A stretch of DNA of 64,000 nucleotides, taken from assembly GCF_032884065.1 (NCBI RefSeq), contig NC_088875.1, positions 46,150,214 through 46,214,213 of the forward strand, read 5' to 3'. Positions within the stretch are counted from its first letter, which is position 1, and each line of letters begins with the position of its first letter. Below are positions 57,667 through 64,000 of the stretch, piece by piece. Source of the stretch: Artemia franciscana (lineage: Eukaryota; Arthropoda; Branchiopoda; Anostraca; Artemiidae). The notes beneath the pieces were generated by a model. That model did no database searches, had not been told where the DNA came from, and saw only the letters and a list, made by a program, of their open reading frames with translations. Position numbers and translations under genes: made by a program.

Positions 57667-59940
57667 AGAAAATGGAGATAAAACCAACATCTAATGTCCT
57701 ACTCTAACAAAACATCATGTTAAATTCTTTAGTTTCATCACCTAAATTGATCAAAGAACGTTTTGTATGGTTTATTGCGTAAAAAAAAATCGTGCAAAAA
57801 TTGATTTTAAAGGAAATTTTTCTTAGAGAGGTAAAGAGCGAAGCAGAAACTTAAAACGAAGAAAAACTATTGAAAAATTATTGCTTCGCCGTTTACACAG
57901 GATATTTGTACAAAAGAAGCACAAATAAGCTAACTTGTGATATTCTTCAGTATTTGTAGAATTCTAGAAGCGAGCGCTTTACTGAAAACTGAGCCTGCTT
58001 GTGTTTCTTCTTAGAGAATTATAATTTTCTATTGAAAGATTTTCGATATCAAGGCCAGTGAAAAACTGGTGTGTGCCTAATAAATTACTCTTTTTATTTT
58101 TTGCAGGCGACTAACCAAATTTTTTGCTCCTTAATGAACATCCTACTTTTCGTGCCCGGTTTGGTGTTTTCAGTAAAACCCATTAATCCTAGAAACACCC
58201 CTAGTAGTGGTCACCTCCAAGAAGAAACGGAAAATACCAAAATTATTGTGAAGTTCCATGTAGAAAGTGGGAAAATTGCAATAAAAATAATGTTTCTGTT
58301 TAACAAAATTTCTACACGCGGAGTGACCTTACCAAAAAGAAATTCTCATCATGATTTAAATGCGGCTATTTATTTTGCTTTTTACATTTTTTTCTGGATG
58401 AATCAGGACTGAGCTTGCATTTGAACCCAGTCAGTCCGTTCCGTAGTTCGGACTAACACATTTTGCACCAAGTCAGGTGTATCATTTTAATAACGTGTCA
58501 GCATTTATCTCGTTCGCGCACGGAGTAAAGCCTTAGCTGATTTTTTTGCACCAAATCGGGGTCTATCTCATTTAAGCAAGATTGATGAATTTCCGCTTTA
58601 AATATTTAATTCTGTGTCTTGAAGTTTTGCTGTCTCCTTAAAAATTATGATTAAAAAAAGAAATTGTAGAATAGACTACGTAAGTAAGCAAGGGGAGGTT
58701 GAGACCTGTGTCCCCTCTAAAATTGTAAATCTTCTGGAATTTCTGGCTGCTTCATACTCCCCCCCCCCCAAAGATAAAAAATCCTCGGCAAGAGCCTGAG
58801 TGGGGCTTGCTACCCCGTCCCCCAGGAAGTACAAAATACACATATACGGAAAACATTTTTAATATTCGGAATTTATAAAACTTCTGAAAACACATTTATA
58901 TTAAAAAAAAACTTCCTTTCTATATGGTTGAAATTACTTCGTGAGCTCCCCGCAGATAAAAATATCGTGTGGACACCAAAGCCGTTTAGGCCTAGGCTAA
59001 TTTGAAATATTCTGTTCAGAAATTTAAGATCTTATGTTTCGATGTGTTGCTGCTTGGAGCAGGAAGGAGGGCATAGCCTAATCTGTTAGTGTAATATATA
59101 CCTTTATCTCTTTAATATATGATTTCTTAAAGTCAATGTATTGTCTTTGATAAGGGGATATAAATTTTACTGCAGGGGCTTATAAAAGACAGCCCCCCTA
59201 AAATTAAACTATTGACCCCTTATTGTCTGGTTAACGTCGTATTCAATCACTACAGATCGGGTAGAACAGCTTAACTAATCAGCACCTAGTGCGTTATAAG
59301 GGCGGGTAGAAAGGTAAATTCTGGCCGCCCGCAGAGAGTAGGTGTTCGGTACAGGTGAGCTCTAGTCTGACTGTCGCCGTTTTAAAATTCAGGCAACTCC
59401 ATATCTGAGAAAGTAATAGTATGAGAACTATGCGATTTTTCACTGAGTTTGAATGGCGCCGTCTTGACCTTTGACTTAACAGCCGCAGCTTCGTGTGAAG
59501 TCTTGAATCAGCTGAAAAACTTCATCTGAATTAAATTTTGTTGCTTATCTGCCAAAATTTAACTAAAGTCATTCATCTTTTAGGATGATTCTTAATCATT
59601 TTATAATGGTCATTGTAATATCTCCTCTTTAATATTCAGGACAGTTTATGTAAATCCATCATTTTTGATTGTTTTCAAACCGCTCAAGATAATAAATGCT
59701 GTATTTGATTTTGACGTCTTAAACAAGATGAATGGAAAATACTTTTTTTTTATCAGAGTACTTGAGTTTTTACTACATTATTAGTGATGTTAGTAAAGTG
59801 CCCAATGGCATCCGCATTTTTTTTGTGGGGAGGGGGAGGGTAAACATTTAAACGAAGTATTTTTGAACTATTCATTAAATGAAGCATGTTTTTGAGAAGA
59901 TAAATGAAAAGTATTTTCTTTTTGACTAAGTATATGATTT
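57667..59940. other. Intergenic DNA
   Basis: No gene assigned. The open frame at 58071-58412 (113 codons) resembles no family I know. C runs at 58760. Confidence 0.4.
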
Positions 59941-62100
59941 TATGGCACTTGGTATTAACCAAGTAACATATAGCAATCGCAAATTCTGTCGGTCTGTCTG
60001 TCGGTCCCGGTTTTGCTACTTTAGGCACTTCCAGGTAAGCTAGGACGATGAAATTTGGCAGGCGTATCAGGGATCGAACCAGATTAAATTAAAAATAGTC
60101 GTTTTCCCGATTTGACCATCTGGAGGGGAGTGGGGGGCCGGTTGATTCGAAAAAAAATAGAAAAAATGAAGTATTTTTAACTTACGAACGGTTGATCAGA
60201 TCTTAATGAAATTTGATGTTTGGAAGGATATCGTGTCTCAGGGCTCTTACTTTAAATCCCAGCCAGATCTGATGACATTGGGGGGGGATTTGGGAGGGGG
60301 AAATCTAAAAGCTTGGAAAACACTTAGAGTGGAGGGATCGGGATGAAACTCGGTGGGAAAAGTAAGCACAAGTCCTAGATACATGATTGACATAACTGGA
60401 ACAGATCCACTCTCTTTGGAGTAGTTGGGGGGGGGGGTAATTCTGAAAGATTAAAAAACGATGTATTTTTAACTTACGAACGGGTGATCGGATCTCAATG
60501 AAATTTGATATTTAGAAGGATATGGTATCTCAAAACTCTTATTTTAAATCCCGACCGGATCTGGTGACATTGCGTGGAGTTTTGGGGGGAACCTAAAATT
60601 ATGGAAAACGCTTAGAGTGGAGGGATCGGGATGGAACTTGGTGGGAAAAATAAGCAGAAGTTTTAGATACGTGATTGACATAATTGGAACGGATCCGACC
60701 TATTTTTTTTTGGGGGGGGGTCAATTCTGAAAATTAGAAAAAATGACGCATTTTTAACTTACGAAGAAGTAATCGGACCTTCGTGAAACTTCATATTTAG
60801 AAGGACCTCGTAACTCAGATCTCTTATTTTAAATCTCAATCGGATCCAGCGTCATTGGGGGGGGGGGGCTGGAAATCTTAGAAAATACTTAAAGCGGGGA
60901 GATCAGGATGAAACTGGATGGGAAGAATAAAAACAAGTCTAAGATACGTGACTGATATAACCAGACTGGATCCGCTCTCTTTGGTGGAGTTGGGGGGGGG
61001 GGGTAATTCGGAAAAATGAGGTATTTGTAGCTTACGAACGGGTGACCAGATCTTAATAAAATTTGATATTTAGAAGGATCTTGTGCTTTAAAGCTCTAAT
61101 TTTAAATTCCGACCAGATCCTGTGACATTAGGGGGAGTTGGAGGGGGAAACCGAAATTCTTAGAAAACGTGAAAATTGGCGTATTTTTATCTTACGAATA
61201 GGTGAGCAGATCTTAATGAAACTTGATATATAGAAGGATCTTAATGTCTCAGATGCTCCAATTTTCGATTTGAATTGGATCCGGGGACATTAGGGTTTAG
61301 AGGAGGGAAACAGAAATCTTGGAAAACGCTTATAGTTGAGAGATTGGGATGAAACTTGATGGGAAGAATAAGCACGAATCTTAGATACGTGATTCACATA
61401 ATTGGAACGGATCCATTCTGTTTGGAAGAGCTGGGGGGTGTTAATTTGGAAGAATTTGACAAATTGAGGTATTTTTAACTTAAGAACGGGTGACCGGATC
61501 TTAATGAAATTTGATATTTAGAAGGAATTCATGTCTCAGAGCTCTTATTTCAAATCCTGACCAAATCTGTTGACATGGAGGGGAGTTGGAGGGGGAAATC
61601 GGAAATCTTGGAAAACGCTTAGAGTGGAGGACTCGGGATGAAGTTTGGTGGATAGAATAAGCAAATGTCGTAGATGCGTGATTGCCGTAACCGTACTGGA
61701 TTCGCTCTCTTTGGGGGAGTTGGAGGGAGGGGTTCAGTGCTTTGGCGAGTTTGGTGCTTCTGGACGTGCTAAGACGATGAAAATTGGTAGGCGTGTCAGG
61801 GAGCTGCAAAAAATTGATTTGATAGTCATTTTCCCAGATTCGACCATCTGAGGGGCTAAAGGGAGAGGAAAAATTAGAAAAAAATGAGGTATTTATAACT
61901 TACGAGTGGGTGATCGGATCTTAATGAATTTTGATATTTAGAAGGACATCGTGACTCAGGGCTCTTATTTTAAATCCCGACCGGCATTAAGTCTCTGATT
62001 TTCTTTTTAAATCAATCGATTGGTTCTTAGAATTTTGTTAGAGCTCATACCATATGAGCTCTTGGCTCTTAGCTCTTATTGCCTCGTCTCAAGTGCCATA
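59941..62100. repeat. Tandem block, about seven units of roughly 290 bp, with inverted ends
   Basis: The phrase 'cttaatgaaatttgatatttagaagga' (in variants) recurs near 60200, 60495, 60778, 61050, 61211, 61499 and 61919. Between copies lie 'gatcgggatgaaact.ggtggga', 'agatacgtgattgacataa' and a G run. A start module ('gacgatgaaa.ttggcaggcgt.tcaggga') occurs at 60045 and 61774. TATGGCACTTG at 59941 is the exact inverse of CAAGTGCCATA at 62090..62100 and may mark the ends of one element. Confidence 0.85.
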
Positions 62101-63402
62101 TGAGCTCTTAGCTCTTGTTTTAAATCATTATTGTCGTTGGTATGTTGTCTAACAACGATCTAAAAATGTACCATGCAGGTGAGGGGGATATTTTCAAGCA
62201 AATTGTAGTTTCTTAAATATTGCTGTAATCAGGGTTTGTACTTAGAAACCAGTCTCATTCGTTCTTTTGTAGTTATTATTATTGCGGTTAGTAAATTGCC
62301 TAACAGCTTCTGTACAAATTTTTCTACAGGGGGTAAGTGGCCGACATTAAAATTTTGGGCATTGGCGTCGAAAACCCTCCATTGGTCCAAAAATGTATTT
62401 TATTTGTATTTAATACTTATTTAGTCACAAACTCTGATTTAACTTTTGTGACATTTCGCCTATTGCTTGCATACATAGCCGTTCCTAGGGTTGGTGGTGC
62501 CCACGGCAAAATTAATTACAGCACACTCGTGGGCTACCCCCCAGCCACGGTGCCTGGAGTAGCTGCCCCGATCACCCCCCTCTTTGAACTGCTCTGCTTG
62601 CGCATGCACAGGAGTGGCGAGAGGTAAGGTTCAACCAGCCAGGAAAGGGCCTGGGAAAGCTATTTTAATTGCTTGTTATATTCTTCAGCAGCACATGGGT
62701 ACTCAGGTAACAGCAAGCATTTATATTAGGCTACCCCTCAGGCAACAGTCTCATCGTGACGAGGCACAAATGTAAGAAACATCAGTCCACGGGAGATGCG
62801 TCATTTGCCTGAACATCATGAAAACAGACCCAGAAATAAAACAATGAACATTTGCTCTAGGGCGTCAGATCACGATAATTTAGAGGGACAAAGCCTGTTT
62901 TTTTTTTCAGAATTTAAGGCAAAGGGGCATTTTTTTTCAGTGAAAATACCAAAAAAGATACTTGTCATTCAAAATATAGAAAAAGGATCGTCAAAACCTA
63001 GAAGAGCCAAAAAACTTAGAGGGCAAGTTCCCCCTCCCCTCCCCAATAGACGTACGTGTGTGTGTGTGTTTATTTCTCTATTTATATACCGGATTTGAAT
63101 TTTGCTTAAAAATTTCATATATAGAGGGGGCCCCGCAGAAACAATTCCAATCGGGTCCCAAGCCTAGTCGATCCAGCCCTGTATACAGGTATTTTTCGTT
63201 AAAAATTTATTAATTTTTAACAATTTTGAAATGTGTATGGATGTTCCTATAAGTGTCCACTTAATCAGTCCAAAAGAATCACATTTCATTTTCACTGTTC
63301 TTGGTACTTCAAAGATATGAAACAGTCATGTATTGTCAGTTCATCGAGGTTCAGCAACATTGCACCTTGAAGTTTAGCATCTGCAGCATTTTCAGTTAAA
63401 AA
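62101..63402. other. Intergenic DNA
   Basis: No gene recognised. (GT)n at 63054-63070. Near 62480-62640 is a G/C-richer stretch that looks like a decayed transposon end but has no second end I can find. Confidence 0.4.
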
Positions 63403-63813
63403 CTATGATTGAGAATTATTAAACATTGAAATGGCGGCTTTAGACAATGTGTGGTCAATCGTTAAACTGCCCATTTCGGCCGCATACAATGCATCATTAA
63501 TTAATTTTTCGCAAATGATCCTTTGTTGTTTCGGCAAATCTCGTAACTTCACAGCTACATTCTTGCCAAATATATCAAATCGGTCCTCAAGCATTTGTGG
63601 CCGACTGAATCCCTCATTCACTGAAAGAAGAACGTCAGGAGTTAAGGCTGTATCTTCAGGTTCTTTTCTTTTAGCTGGTCGAGAAGACGGTTCTAGGGTT
63701 GCACAGGTCAGAGTCGGTATTGATGAAGATGAATTCTCATTTTCAGATTTGATAGAAGAGACGGGTTCAAATGTTGCCACGTAGTTTCCTTCGGGAGACT
63801 CTGAGGGTCGTTC
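63403..63813 (-). CDS. Last exon of a MADF/BESS-like protein gene (partial)
   Basis: The - strand frame of 136 codons opens right after a good acceptor (TTATTTTCAG, complement of 63814-63823) in phase 0 and ends at a stop. The protein has a Ser/Glu-rich linker, a basic PAKRK patch near residue 50, then DRFDIFGKNVAVKLRDLPKQ and RIICEKLINDALYAAEMG. This resembles the BESS-type region that follows MADF (Myb/SANT-like) DNA-binding domains in arthropod proteins: FGK.VA..LR.L followed by a helix. Upstream exons lie beyond the window. It could be a host transcription factor or belong to a domesticated or active transposon. Confidence 0.5.
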   Translation of the reverse strand, partial: ERPSESPEGNYVATFEPVSSIKSENENSSSSIPTLTCATLEPSSRPAKRKEPEDTALTPDVLLSVNEGFSRPQMLEDRFDIFGKNVAVKLRDLPKQQRIICEKLINDALYAAEMGSLTIDHTLSKAAISMFNNSQS

Positions 63814-64000
63814 CTGAAAATAAGAGCAAATATTTAGGCCACAGTAAAACAGATAGTTTACACATAAAAACGGTAACTTTTTTTTCATTTTGCTGGCTTG
63901 AAATTTCACACAAAATAACCAATCAGGTTTTCCGTTCTTTTTACTCGCGCAAAATTTAATATAACAGCACAGGTAAATAGGCTACAACAATTTGCAAAAA
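63814..64000 (-). other. Intron of the MADF/BESS-like gene (to window end)
   Basis: Upstream of the acceptor in the sense of the minus-strand gene. No further exon is recognised before the window ends. Confidence 0.4.

Noticed and set aside
58071-58412. Possible gene of 113 codons
   Set aside because: No family resemblance, no splice or polyadenylation context, and composition like its AT-rich surroundings.

Overview
The window is nuclear DNA of a eukaryote with introns, most likely an arthropod. It is AT-rich, gene-poor and full of decayed transposons and tandem repeats. The one protein I can name firmly, a complex I subunit, is closest in layout to insect and crustacean versions as I remember them. 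Several interspersed repeats (the roughly 290-bp unit near 60-62 kb, the foldback near 42.7 kb, the ACT-rich units) resemble repeats I associate with the brine shrimp Artemia. That is memory only and low certainty.

The host gene is NDUFB7 (B18 subunit of mitochondrial complex I) on the + strand. Exon 2 is 31978..32146 and exon 3 is 35072..35153. Exon 1 is present twice with identical coding sequence, at 1368..1506 and 15110..15248, because the first 7.6 kb of the window recurs 13.74 kb downstream. Either first exon joins exon 2 in frame and gives a 129-residue protein with the twin CX9C motif. Introns are about 16.7 kb (or 30.5 kb from the upstream exon 1) and 2.9 kb. A second, less certain host exon is the last exon of a MADF/BESS-like gene on the - strand at 63403..63813.

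Layout. 1-7641: duplication copy A, with exon 1, an array of short palindromes, a LINE 3' end, a decayed CXC-type gene, a tRNA-derived SINE and a truncated LINE. 7642-13742: a foldback repeat, ACT-rich degenerate repeats, low-complexity DNA and a (CT)n tract. 13743-21421: copy B of the first block; its LINE runs on to about 24.76 kb. 25.2-26.5 kb: a second LINE. 26.5-29.5 kb: a satellite of 19 units, 158 bp basic period. 29.75-31.4 kb: 112-bp and 56-bp tandem repeats. 32-35.2 kb: the end of NDUFB7. 36.5-37.3 kb: ACT-rich repeat again. 38-40.3 kb: a LINE fragment with a 66-nt T run, then a 1.6-kb hAT element with an exact 8-bp target duplication. 42.56-45.81 kb: a triple nest (small hAT-type MITE, 2.95-kb hAT inside it, 1.75-kb foldback element inside that). 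45.9-59.9 kb: decayed repeats, an RT fragment, minisatellites and MITEs. 59.94-62.1 kb: a tandem block with inverted ends.

Nothing here looks like an operon, CRISPR array or prokaryotic system. The main points of interest are the recent duplication that gives NDUFB7 two candidate first exons, and the exact insertion histories readable from target-site duplications.
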